Positions 34,778 through 42,003 of a stretch of DNA of 64,000 nucleotides are shown in pieces. Position numbers and translations under genes: made by a program. Position 1 is the first letter of the stretch, and each line of letters begins with the position of its first letter. The DNA comes from JAKIYB01 sp964590255. GTDB lineage: Bacteria; Armatimonadota; Hebobacteria; CAIYQO01. The stretch lies in the NCBI GenBank assembly GCA_964590255.1, contig CAZPYA010000001.1, positions 1 through 64,000 on the forward strand, written 5' to 3'. The notes below the pieces were generated by a model. That model was given only the letters and a program-made list of their open reading frames with translations. It made no database searches and was not told the origin of the DNA.

Positions 34778-35242
34778 TTACTCGTCCCGGCCGGCTTTGG
34801 CGAGGATGTCGCGGTCGGCCCGGCCATATTGGTAGCCGACGATGGCGCCGGCGAGAAGGCCGACGAGCTGCAGAAGCATGATGCGGTCGGAAAGGCCGTC
34901 AAAGGCGGCATACACGATCCACAATGGGCTGAAAAACTCGATGGCGATGAGCGCCCAGGCGATGACAAAGCCGGTGAAAAGCTGCCCGAGCCAGGTGCCC
35001 TTCCACCCGCGCAGTTCGAGGATTATCGGAAACAGCACGGCAGCCGGCGCCGCGACGACCGCCATTTGCACGATCCCGCCGCACGCCAGATCCCAGCACC
35101 AGCCGATCTCCGGGTCGCCAAATGAGAAGCGGGCATTCGTCAACCAGTCGAGGAGCGCATACAGCAGCACGGGCAGCAGCGCCGACACCAGAAAGATGAG
35201 CATTCCGCGTTTGAGCGGGTTCAACACGGGCATGCGCGTCAT
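34778..35242 (-). CDS. membrane protein of unknown function
   Basis: 154 aa, about four TM helices (LIFLVSALLPVLLYALLDWL, IVQMAVVAAPAAVLFPIIL, LFTGFVIAWALIAIEFFSPL, LLQLVGLLAGAIVGYQYG). The start codon overlaps the stop of the next upstream gene (ATGA), so the two are translationally coupled and perhaps form one complex. No family recognised. Confidence 0.75.
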   Translation of the reverse strand: MTRMPVLNPLKRGMLIFLVSALLPVLLYALLDWLTNARFSFGDPEIGWCWDLACGGIVQMAVVAAPAAVLFPIILELRGWKGTWLGQLFTGFVIAWALIAIEFFSPLWIVYAAFDGLSDRIMLLQLVGLLAGAIVGYQYGRADRDILAKAGRDE

Positions 35243-35694
35243 TCGCCGCCTCCTTCCTCCGGCTTCTCCGGGTCCCACCGCCGCATCCCGTAGCGCGCCA
35301 GCACGCCGGTGAAAAGGCCAAGGGCTTGCGAGGGGAGGAAGTGATATTGGGTAAATTCCATTGTTTCGCCGTTTGTTACCGGCCATACTGCACCTTCAAA
35401 GAACAATAAAAAACAGCTAAAAACGGACCCGACGAATAGGAAGACTACGAAGGGGAGGCGCGGGATGGGTTCGTGGGCGGCCATGACCGCGGAGAAGACG
35501 ATGGCAGCCGGCAGCGCGAAGAGAATAAAGCCGACCAGGATTACAATGGGATGATCATGCATATACACCGGTGCCTGGTGTATTATCGCTTCCACGATAC
35601 CGAGCAGCAGATACCACACCCATGGCGTGACCACCGTCACGAGGGTGAGGACGAGGAAGCGCCGCAGGTAGGCGGTGCGTTCCGTTTGCGGCAT
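35239..35694 (-). CDS. membrane protein of unknown function
   Basis: 151 aa with about four TM helices (LVLTLVTVVTPWVWYLLLGIV, IVILVGFILFALPAAIVFSAV, FVVFLFVGSVFSCFLLFF and a C-terminal segment ending ALGLFTGVLARYG), a basic N-terminus and an acidic tail (DPEKPEEGGGE). It resembles its downstream partner in size and helix number, and both end with a short arginine-containing cytoplasmic stretch; they may be distant paralogues. Function unknown. Confidence 0.75.
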   Translation of the reverse strand: MPQTERTAYLRRFLVLTLVTVVTPWVWYLLLGIVEAIIHQAPVYMHDHPIVILVGFILFALPAAIVFSAVMAAHEPIPRLPFVVFLFVGSVFSCFLLFFEGAVWPVTNGETMEFTQYHFLPSQALGLFTGVLARYGMRRWDPEKPEEGGGE

Positions 35695-35761
35695 GCGTGG
35701 TGTCCTCCGTGTTGCGTTGCTATGGGGCGCGGCGCGCTCCCGCGCGCCCCCTCACCCCCGG

Positions 35762-35783
35762 CCCCTCTCCCCGAGGAGAGGGG
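35762..35783. repeat. CCCCTCTCC-type hairpin (family B)
   Basis: CCCCTCTCC / GGAGAGGGG arms around CCGA. One member of a family of gap-filling palindromes found at several places in the window. Confidence 0.6.
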
Positions 35784-35817
35784 AGGGATGGTATGTTGTT
35801 GCGCTCCCATGGGTTTT

Positions 35818-35933
35818 GCGGATTACAAATCCGCGCTCCCCAAGACGGGCGGATTACAAATCCGCGCTCCCCAAGACGGGCGGATTGCAAATCCGCGCTC
35901 CCCAAGACGGGCGGATTACAAATCCGCGCTCCA
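35818..35933. repeat. 31-bp tandem array, 3.7 copies, each with a hairpin
   Basis: Units at 35818-35848, 35849-35879, 35880-35910 and partial 35911-35933. Each contains the palindrome GCGGATTACAAATCCGC (the third has GCA in place of ACA at the centre) followed by GCTCCCCAAGACGG. Single copies of the palindrome, in the other orientation, are at 44701-44723 and 49332-49354. There are no unique spacers, so it is not CRISPR. Confidence 0.85.
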
Positions 35934-35937
35934 AGGA

Positions 35938-36873
35938 TTAATAATCCCGCATTTCTTTCCAGATGTCCAATATCAGTAGGTAGCGTTCCAGCGGAAGGCC
36001 TTTGAAGGGGACGTTGCTGGTGCAGTAGAGGTAACCGCCGCCGGGTTTGGCGTGGGTGAGGCAGTAGCGGGCGCTGGCGATGACTTCCTCGTCGGTGCCG
36101 GTTTGCATGAGGGCGCAGTTGACGTTGCCGCAGAGGGCCACGTGGTCGCCGATGCGGCGTTTCACCTCGGCGATGTCGACGCCGGCCATGGGGTCGATGG
36201 AGTGCAGGGCGTGGGGGGCGCTGGCGGCAAGCTGGTCGAGGATGGGCATGATGTTGCCGTCGGTGTGCTTGATGCTGTAGGCGCCCAGCGCGCGCTGGCC
36301 GGCATGCAATTGCGTGAGGTAGGGGGTGACGAACTCGGCGAACATGGCCGGCGAGAGAAACGGCCCGTGGTTGAAGCAGTAGTCGGCGCAGTTGATGAAG
36401 ACGTCGACGCCGGCATCGACGAGTATTGTGCAATGCTCCAGCGTGCTCGCCAGGTTGCGGCGCTGCTCGGCGTGTACCGCGTCCGGCTCTTCCGCCAGCC
36501 GGATGGACACCTCTACCATCTGCTCGCCGTTGGGGATGCCCATGGTGCTGTCGCCGTGGGCGCAGATCATGCGGTCGTCGCCGAAGCGCTCGCGCAGCAG
36601 TTGCGTCTGCCGTACCTGGTATTCCTGCTTCCACAGCCCCTGCAGCGGCACGATGTCGTATTCCAGCCGCTCGGCCACCTGCAGAAACAGGTCGGCGTTC
36701 TCCTGCAGCAGCCGCTCGCGCGCGTCCGCCGATGGCGCGGCGTCCAGCACGCCCTGCGTCAGGTAGTCTTTCCCGCACAACTCCCGCGTGAGCTGGAATT
36801 CCAGCTCGAAGGTGGGCACGCGGTCGGGGATGCGGCATTCCAGGGCGGCGATGGCGCGTTGTTTGGGGGTCAT
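35938..36873 (-). CDS. URO-D family protein (methyltransferase-like)
   Basis: 311 aa from the ATG with GGAGG 8 nt upstream. It has the URO-D/MtaA fold: TPKQRAIAALECRIPDRVPTFELEF, then FLSPAMFAEFVTPYLTQLHAG, YSIKHTDGNIMPILDQLAASAPHALHSIDPMAGVDIAEVKRRIG and ALCGNVNCALMQTGTDEEV. Such proteins in sugar-rich gene clusters are mostly not heme-pathway HemE; many act as corrinoid- or thiol-dependent methyltransferases. The H-x-D and C-x4-C elements might bind zinc. It stands upstream of the 31-bp array. Confidence 0.8.
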   Translation of the reverse strand: MTPKQRAIAALECRIPDRVPTFELEFQLTRELCGKDYLTQGVLDAAPSADARERLLQENADLFLQVAERLEYDIVPLQGLWKQEYQVRQTQLLRERFGDDRMICAHGDSTMGIPNGEQMVEVSIRLAEEPDAVHAEQRRNLASTLEHCTILVDAGVDVFINCADYCFNHGPFLSPAMFAEFVTPYLTQLHAGQRALGAYSIKHTDGNIMPILDQLAASAPHALHSIDPMAGVDIAEVKRRIGDHVALCGNVNCALMQTGTDEEVIASARYCLTHAKPGGGYLYCTSNVPFKGLPLERYLLILDIWKEMRDY

Positions 36874-36983
36874 GGGCACCTCCGGTGCGTTACAGGATGC
36901 AGGGTACAGGTTATTTTTCAGAACGATAGTCTCATTCGATGCAGCGAATGAGATTTCCTCGTTATTGTGGTAGATGGATGGCC

Positions 36984-37166
36984 TGGAGGGCGAGACTCTC
37001 AATACCGTTCAAATACGGGCTCTCGACCGCCACGCGCAACCTCTCCCCCAGACCCCTCCCCTACGTGGGGAGGGGGGAGTGATGAGGAAAAAAGGCGGCA
37101 TAGGAGGCTGGTTCGCCACACGCAGCAGGCTTATTTGAATGGTATTGGGCGAGACTCTGTCGAGCC
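36984..37166. repeat. 24-bp dispersed repeat split by MITE insertion
   Basis: Left part TGGAGGGCGAGACTCT (36984-36999) and right part GGCGAGACTCTGTCGAGCC (37148-37166) rejoin, minus the duplicated target, to a sequence that matches 60758-60781 (reverse strand) with one difference. The latter is therefore an uninterrupted empty copy. Confidence 0.75.
37000..37147. mobile_element. MITE-like element, copy 2 (148 bp)
   Basis: Begins CAATACCGTTCAAATACGGG and ends TTATTTGAATGGTATTG, inverted repeats of each other. Flanked by the 11-bp target duplication GGCGAGACTCT (36989-36999, 37148-37158). The interior is collinear and highly similar to copy 1 at 24421-24570, including GACCGCCACGCGCAACCTCT and TTCGCCACACGCAGCAGGC. 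No coding capacity. Confidence 0.85.
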
Positions 37167-37418
37167 TTACAGCGCCGTTGCCGGATTGCGAAATCGGCCC
37201 CCCTTGCCTTCCGCTGCGCTGCATGCTCAGGGGGAGGGCGATACCATGGCGTTCACCCTCGCCTCGGGGAGAGGGCTGGGGACATACGCGCTGCATTTAT
37301 GCCTAATCGGCCCCCATCCCCCAGCCCCTTCCCCCGCTCCACTGCGCTGCGCAAGGGAAGGGGAGCACGGTGCCATGACGCGGCACACTCGACCACAATG
37401 TAGACGCTCAATATGCAC

Positions 37419-37533
37419 TACAGAGACGGACATTGAGACGTCATTCCGGGACGCGGTCATTGACGATGCCACACGCAGGATGGTGATCGTCATGTGCCGT
37501 GATCGGTATGCGCAATCAATGACCGCGTCTGTA
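37419..37533. mobile_element. 115-bp palindromic mobile-like element, copy 1
   Basis: Ends are inverted repeats (TACAGAGACGGACATTGA at left; TCAATGACCGCGTCTGTA at right). An internal CGGTCATTGACGATGCC echoes the ends. A copy in inverse orientation lies at 58329-58442, about 90 percent identical. No reading frame of note. Confidence 0.8.
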
Positions 37534-37622
37534 ATGTAGCGCGTATGGGGGTCGGGGAGGGGGGCGTCTAGGCAATCCACGGCGTCTAACCGCCATTTCC
37601 CCCAATCGATATGCTATCGATA

Positions 37623-37631
37623 TGCTATAAT
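37623..37631 (+). promoter_or_regulatory. extended -10 promoter for SPFH gene
   Basis: TGCTATAAT (TGn plus perfect TATAAT), about 210 nt before the ATG at 37843. No good -35 box, as expected for an extended -10. Confidence 0.45.
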
Positions 37632-37693
37632 ACCAACTGAGGAGTGACAAGCAGCCGGACGGGTTTCCGCTCCCGGTTCTGCACGTTGGTATT
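37629..37693 (+). ncRNA. possible structured 5' leader of SPFH gene
   Basis: Perfect 9-bp arms AATACCAAC (37629-37637) and GTTGGTATT (37685-37693) enclose about 47 nt with a further CCGG-rich stem. The structure begins near the predicted transcription start, so it would form at the 5' end of the RNA. No known riboswitch family is recognised. Confidence 0.3.
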
Positions 37694-37842
37694 CCTCTTT
37701 GTAAAGGCCGTCAAAAGCCATTCCAACCGCCCATCTCAAGGCGCCGGCGGCAACGCGCCCGACGTTCGGCCCTGCAGGTCTCGCGCCTCCGCCGTGCGCC
37801 GGTGGCGTCCTTGAGGTGGGCACCCAAACCGATTCGAGGTGC

Positions 37843-38613
37843 ATGATGCCGTACCTGATTGCCGCTGTTGTCGTCGCCATCGCGTTGTTCGTGCTGGCGA
37901 ATGCCTATCGTCTGGTGATGGTGATGGAATACCAGCGCGGGCTGCTGTATCGCAATGGGCGTTTCGTGCGCGTGTTGGAGCCGGGACTCTATCGTCTGTT
38001 GCGCTGGAACACCACCGTTACGATTGTCGATACACGCCAGACCCAGCTCAGCCTGAGCGGCCAGGATATCCTCTGCGCCGACGGCGTGTCGGTGCGCATC
38101 ACCCCGGCGCTGGTGTATCAGATCACCGATCCCGTCGCGGCCTATCACACCACAGCCAGTTACGACCAGGCCATGTATTTGACCGTGCAAACCATCCTGC
38201 GCGACCTGATTTCGCCGCTTACCATCGACGAGGTGATCGTCCAGCGGGCCGACATCGGGCAGCGCCTCACTGCACAGGCGCGCGAGCGCGTCGCCGCGTA
38301 TGGCGTGACATTGCTCTCCGCGGAGATCAAAGACATCATCCTCTCCGCCGACATTCGCGAGGCCCTCAGCAAAGTCGTGCGCGCCCGCAAGGAGGGCCTG
38401 GCGGCGCTGGAGCGTGCCCGCGGTGAAACGGCCGCCCTGCGCAACCTGGCCAATGCCGCGCGCATGCTCGAGCACAATCCCCTGCTCCTCCAACTACGCA
38501 CCCTGCAGGTCATGGAGCAATCCATAGGCAATACGTATGTCATCGGCGTGCCCCCGACCACGCTGCAAGCCGCCACCGGCACGCCCATGCCGCCCAACGC
38601 CGAAACCGAATAA
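37843..38613 (+). CDS. SPFH/band 7 (slipin-like) membrane protein
   Basis: 256 aa from the first of two Mets after a GAGGTG site. One N-terminal TM (YLIAAVVVAIALFVLANAY). The SPFH domain has MEYQRGLLYRNGRFVRVLEPGLYRLLRWNTTVTIVDTRQTQLSLSGQDILCADGVSVRITPALVYQI, the typical D-x-R and Q-D-I-L-x-A-D-G-V stretches, and ISPLTIDEVIVQRADIGQRLTAQARERVAAYGV. The C-terminal part is an Ala/Glu-rich coiled coil (ALSKVVRARKEGLAALERARGETAALRNLANAARML). Slipins organise membrane microdomains and often pair with a NfeD protease, which is not seen here. Confidence 0.88.
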   Translation: MMPYLIAAVVVAIALFVLANAYRLVMVMEYQRGLLYRNGRFVRVLEPGLYRLLRWNTTVTIVDTRQTQLSLSGQDILCADGVSVRITPALVYQITDPVAAYHTTASYDQAMYLTVQTILRDLISPLTIDEVIVQRADIGQRLTAQARERVAAYGVTLLSAEIKDIILSADIREALSKVVRARKEGLAALERARGETAALRNLANAARMLEHNPLLLQLRTLQVMEQSIGNTYVIGVPPTTLQAATGTPMPPNAETE

Positions 38614-38630
38614 ACACCCCTGTTATGTTG

Positions 38631-38672
38631 ACAGCGTGTCCGCCGCGCCTCGCGGTGCGACGGACACGCTGT
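38631..38672 (+). terminator. hairpin after SPFH gene
   Basis: Perfect 12-bp arms ACAGCGTGTCCG / CGGACACGCTGT around an 18-nt GC-rich loop, 18 nt after the stop. It separates the SPFH gene from the YgiQ promoter; the following T-run is poor. Confidence 0.5.
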
Positions 38673-38699
38673 TGCTCGTAGCAGTATGCGCCGCCGCAA

Positions 38700-38728
38700 T
38701 TGCCGCGGCGACGCGGGTTCAGTATACT
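38700..38728 (+). promoter_or_regulatory. sigma-70 promoter abutting YgiQ start
   Basis: TTGCCG - 17 nt - TATACT, with 9 nt to the ATG at 38738; predicted leaderless transcript. Confidence 0.65.
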
Positions 38729-38737
38729 GGTACCGGC

Positions 38738-40603
38738 ATGTCCAACGACTTACACGAATCGGTACCATTATCAGCGTGGCGGGTTCCCGGCCGCGTCATG
38801 CACACGCCGGCCGCCCCCCTGCCCATGACGCGCGCGGAGATGGACGCGCGGGGGTGGGAGGCGTGTGACATCGTGCTGGTGACGGGTGACGCATATGTCG
38901 ACCATCCGTCGTTTGGCGTGCCGCTGCTCGGGCGGTTGCTCGAATGGCTGGGGTATCGCGTCGGGATCGTCGCGCAGCCACAGGGCGTGGAGGATTTCAC
39001 CGCGCTGGGGCGGCCCGTGCTCTGCTGGGGCATCTCCGCGGGGAATATCGACAGCCAGTTGATGCGGCAGACGATCATGCGGCGGCCGCGCACGGACGAC
39101 GCCTACACCCCCGGCGGCCAGGCGGGATTGCGCCCGGCGAACGCGAGCATCGTCTATACCACGCAGGCGCGGCAGGCGTATAAAGGCGTGCCCGTCATCC
39201 TCGGCGGGGTGGAAGCCTCGCTGCGGCGATTCGCCTATTACGACTACTGGTCGGACCGGGTGAAGCGCTCGTTGCTCTTCGACGCCAAAGCCGATCTCAT
39301 CGTCTTCGGCATGGGCGAGCGCGTGCTGGCGGAAATCGCCGCGCGACTGCGCGACGGCGGCGACCTTTCCGGCATTCGCGGCACGGCGGAGGCGCGCAAG
39401 TCGCTGGATGGGCTGGAGGTGACCACGCTGCCCGCCTTCGAGGACGTGGCGGCGCCGACTCCGGACGGGCGGCGCGCCTTCACGGAGATGGCGCGATTGA
39501 TCCACCTGCACACCGACCCCGCCGACGCGCACGGGCTGGCGCAGCGGCATGGCGACCGCTGGCTGGTGGCGCATCCCCCGGCGCCGGCGCTCAGTACGGA
39601 GGAGATGGACCGCGTCTACGCCCTGCCCTTCACGCGCCGCCCGCACCCGCGGTATGGCGGCGCGCGCATCCCGGCGTACGACATGATTAAGGACTCGATC
39701 ACCACCCACCGCGGGTGTTATGCCGGCTGCAGCTTCTGCGCCATCGGCGCGCACCAGGGGACATCGATCAGTTCGCGCAGCGCGGAGGGCATCCTCGCGG
39801 AGATCGACGCACTGACGCGCACGCCGGACTTCCACGGCACCATCAGCGACCTGGGCGGGCCGACCGCGAACATGTATCGCACGGGTTGCAAGCTCGGGCG
39901 GTCGCGCTGCGCGCACCGGAGCTGCCTCTTCCCCGCCGTGTGCAACAACCTCGATACCGACCACGGGCCGGTGCTGCGGCTGATGCGCGCCGCCCGACGG
40001 GTGCCGGGGGTGAAGCACGTCTTCATTACCAGCGGCATCCGCTGCGACCTGGCGACCAGCGCCGGCGGGCGGGGGTATATCCAGGAATTGGCCGAGTACC
40101 ACGTCTGCGGACGGTTGAAAATTGCCCCCGAGCATATCGCGCCCCGGGTGCTGGAGACGATGCGCAAGGCGGACGCCGACTCCTACCGCGCCTTCGTCGG
40201 GGCATTTCACGCCTGCTCGCGCCACGCGGGCAAGCCGCAGCAGGTGGTGGAGTATTTCATGAGCGGCCACCCGGGATGCACGCTGCAGGACATGGTGCAC
40301 CTGGCCGAATACCTGCACGCGCACGGAATTACCCCGGAGCAGGTGCAGGACTTCTACCCGGTGCCGCTGACGCTGGCCGCCGCGATGTTTTACACCGGCG
40401 TGCACCCGCTGACCGGCGAGCAGGTCTCCGTCGCGCGCACGGATGCCGAGAAAGCGCTGCAGCGCGCCCTGCTGCTCTGCCACAACCCGGCCTTCCACCA
40501 GAAAGCCCGCGAAGCGCTCATCGCCGCCAACCGTGACGACCTGATCGGCTACGGTAAACAGTGCCTGGTCCCGCCCAAAACGCCGCCCCGCCGAAAGGCA
40601 TGA
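38738..40603 (+). CDS. YgiQ family radical SAM protein
   Basis: 621 aa. The N-terminal half is a conserved YgiQ_N domain (VTGDAYVDHPSFGVPLLGRLLEWLGYRVGIVAQP, ILGGVEASLRRFAYYDYWSDRVKRSLL). The radical SAM core has the C-x3-C-x2-C cluster at C327-C331-C334 (RGCYAGCSFCAIGAHQG), then SISSRSAEGILAEI, ISDLGGPTANMYRTGCKLGRSRCAHRSCLFP with extra cysteines, and LKIAPEHIAPRVLETM. It ends with VQDFYPVPLTLAAAMFYTGVHPLTG. The biochemical reaction is not known. Start chosen downstream of the promoter; a 67-codon upstream extension overlaps the SPFH gene and is not conserved. Confidence 0.92.
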   Translation: MSNDLHESVPLSAWRVPGRVMHTPAAPLPMTRAEMDARGWEACDIVLVTGDAYVDHPSFGVPLLGRLLEWLGYRVGIVAQPQGVEDFTALGRPVLCWGISAGNIDSQLMRQTIMRRPRTDDAYTPGGQAGLRPANASIVYTTQARQAYKGVPVILGGVEASLRRFAYYDYWSDRVKRSLLFDAKADLIVFGMGERVLAEIAARLRDGGDLSGIRGTAEARKSLDGLEVTTLPAFEDVAAPTPDGRRAFTEMARLIHLHTDPADAHGLAQRHGDRWLVAHPPAPALSTEEMDRVYALPFTRRPHPRYGGARIPAYDMIKDSITTHRGCYAGCSFCAIGAHQGTSISSRSAEGILAEIDALTRTPDFHGTISDLGGPTANMYRTGCKLGRSRCAHRSCLFPAVCNNLDTDHGPVLRLMRAARRVPGVKHVFITSGIRCDLATSAGGRGYIQELAEYHVCGRLKIAPEHIAPRVLETMRKADADSYRAFVGAFHACSRHAGKPQQVVEYFMSGHPGCTLQDMVHLAEYLHAHGITPEQVQDFYPVPLTLAAAMFYTGVHPLTGEQVSVARTDAEKALQRALLLCHNPAFHQKAREALIAANRDDLIGYGKQCLVPPKTPPRRKA

Positions 40604-40705
40604 ACCTTTGCCAGTATGCACGCATCGCATGCGCCATTGTCCGAAGGATAATAATGCTACAGCCCAGGGTAACCACCCGTGGATTCAGTATGCATCGCTG
40701 ATATT

Positions 40706-40751
40706 GAGCCCCAACGGGATGACTGCACAGTCTGTCGCCCCGTTGGGGCTC
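40706..40751. repeat. cruciform-type hairpin after YgiQ
   Basis: 13-bp perfect arms GAGCCCCAACGGG / CCCGTTGGGGCTC, with a second inverted repeat GACTG-CA-CAGTC in the loop, then CTTTGG. It lies about 100 nt after the YgiQ stop. Nearby are CCACGGG-TTG-CACCCGTGG (about 40771-40790) and CACCCC-TTG-GGGGTG hairpins. The cluster fills the gap before the convergent AGE gene and could stop transcription from both sides. Confidence 0.65.
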
Positions 40752-40818
40752 TTTGGTATGGTAGAGACTTGTCCCACGGGTTGCACCCGTGGCTATGTTC
40801 ACGCACCCCTTGGGGGTG

Positions 40819-42003
40819 TCATGCCATCTCCTCGAGGAACCGCATGCACATGAATAGCCCGCGCGGGACGTGGAAGCAGCCTTTCCACTTGCCGCCTTTC
40901 AGCGGCAGCAGCACTTCGCCACGGCGGTTCAGGTAGCCATACCACTCGCCGTATTCGGCATCGGGGAAGTGGCTCCAGGTGTAGGCGTGCACGCGGTCGT
41001 ACCACGCCTTCAGGCTGGCGCGGCCGGTCAGCTTGTAGCCGAGGATGAGGCCGACCAGCGTCTCCACATGCACCCACCACAGCTTCTGGTCCCATTCGAG
41101 CTGTTGCGGCGGTTTGCCTAACGCGTCCATGAAGTAGAAGATGCCCCCGTACTGCTCGTCCCAGCCGAAGGCGAGCTGGTCTTCCATCGCGTCGACGGCC
41201 CGCTCCACCATCGCGCGGTCGCCCAGTTGGTCGGCGGCGTGCATGACGAACCACATCGCCTCGATGCCGTGACCGGGGTTGATAAGGCGGCCGTCGAAGG
41301 TGTCGGGGTGGCTGCCGTCCGGGGCAACGTTCTCGAAGATGAGCTTGCGCTCGCGGTCGACGAAGACGTCCATCACTTCGCGCAGCTTCTCGCGGATGGT
41401 CGCCTCCACCGGGTAGTCGGGCAGCGAGGCGCCCAGTTCCATCGCCAGGTTCACGGTGATCATCGGCAGCACCATCGAGCGCATTGGCCGCGTGCCGGGC
41501 ACGATCTTGCTGTATTTCCCCTTCGGGTTATCCCAGCGGGCGAGGATGCGCTCGAAGGTTTTCACCGCCACCTGCGCCGCCCACGCCTCGCCGCTGGCCC
41601 GGCCGAACTCCGCGAAGGCCATGGCGGCGAAACAGTCGGAGAAGACGCTGTACGGCTGAACCAGCGGCGTTCCGGCGCGGTCCAGCGCGAAGTACCAGTC
41701 GCCCCGATCGTCGCGTCCATGTTCCGCCAGAAAGCGCGCCCCCAGCGACGCCATCTCCAGCCACGCCGGCCGCGCCTCCAGCGCGTTATACAACTTGGAG
41801 AACATCCACACCTGCCGCGCCTGCAGCCAGATGAATTTGTCCGTGTCGAAGACGCTCCCGTCGCGGTCGAGGCAGGTGAAAAACCCGCAGCATTCTCGAT
41901 CCGGCGAATGCGTCTCCCAGAAGGGAATCACGTCGTTCAGCAGCGCGCTGGCATACTGGTCGCGCAGGGGTTTGGGGTTGTTGAGTAACATCGGATACCT
42001 CAC
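40819..42003 (-). CDS. N-acylglucosamine 2-epimerase (AGE) family protein
   Basis: 394 aa (alpha/alpha)6-barrel enzyme. Markers: LNDVIPFWETHSPDRECCGFFTCLDRDG near the N-terminus, KFIWLQARQVWMFSKLYNALE (R/W-rich active-site helix), FGRASGEAWAAQVAVKTF, the His motif NPGHGIEAMWFVMHA, and KLWWVHVETLVGLI; the G-H-G-x-E and W-W-V-H-x-E pairs match AGE/cellobiose 2-epimerase catalytic histidines. The GTG start overlaps the stop of the upstream glycosidase-like gene (GTGA), and a Met four codons later is an alternative. It probably epimerises or isomerises a hexose or disaccharide from that pathway. Confidence 0.9.
   Translation of the reverse strand: MRYPMLLNNPKPLRDQYASALLNDVIPFWETHSPDRECCGFFTCLDRDGSVFDTDKFIWLQARQVWMFSKLYNALEARPAWLEMASLGARFLAEHGRDDRGDWYFALDRAGTPLVQPYSVFSDCFAAMAFAEFGRASGEAWAAQVAVKTFERILARWDNPKGKYSKIVPGTRPMRSMVLPMITVNLAMELGASLPDYPVEATIREKLREVMDVFVDRERKLIFENVAPDGSHPDTFDGRLINPGHGIEAMWFVMHAADQLGDRAMVERAVDAMEDQLAFGWDEQYGGIFYFMDALGKPPQQLEWDQKLWWVHVETLVGLILGYKLTGRASLKAWYDRVHAYTWSHFPDAEYGEWYGYLNRRGEVLLPLKGGKWKGCFHVPRGLFMCMRFLEEMA

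Larger units (their letters stand above)
36874..37842. other. 969-bp repeat-rich gap
   Basis: Contains no convincing gene. It holds the interrupted 24-bp repeat with the inserted MITE (36984-37166), two CCCCTTCCC/GGGAAGGGG-type palindromes (around 37300-37365), the 115-bp element (37419-37533), and the -10 box and leader hairpin of the SPFH gene (37623-37693). Confidence 0.6.

Noticed and set aside
35818..35933. CRISPR array
   Set aside because: Four near-identical 31-bp units directly abut with no variable spacers, and no cas gene is present.
38771..40630. Long minus-strand frame opposite the YgiQ gene
   Set aside because: Arg/His/Gly-rich shadow translation without domains; the radical SAM cysteines are on the plus strand.
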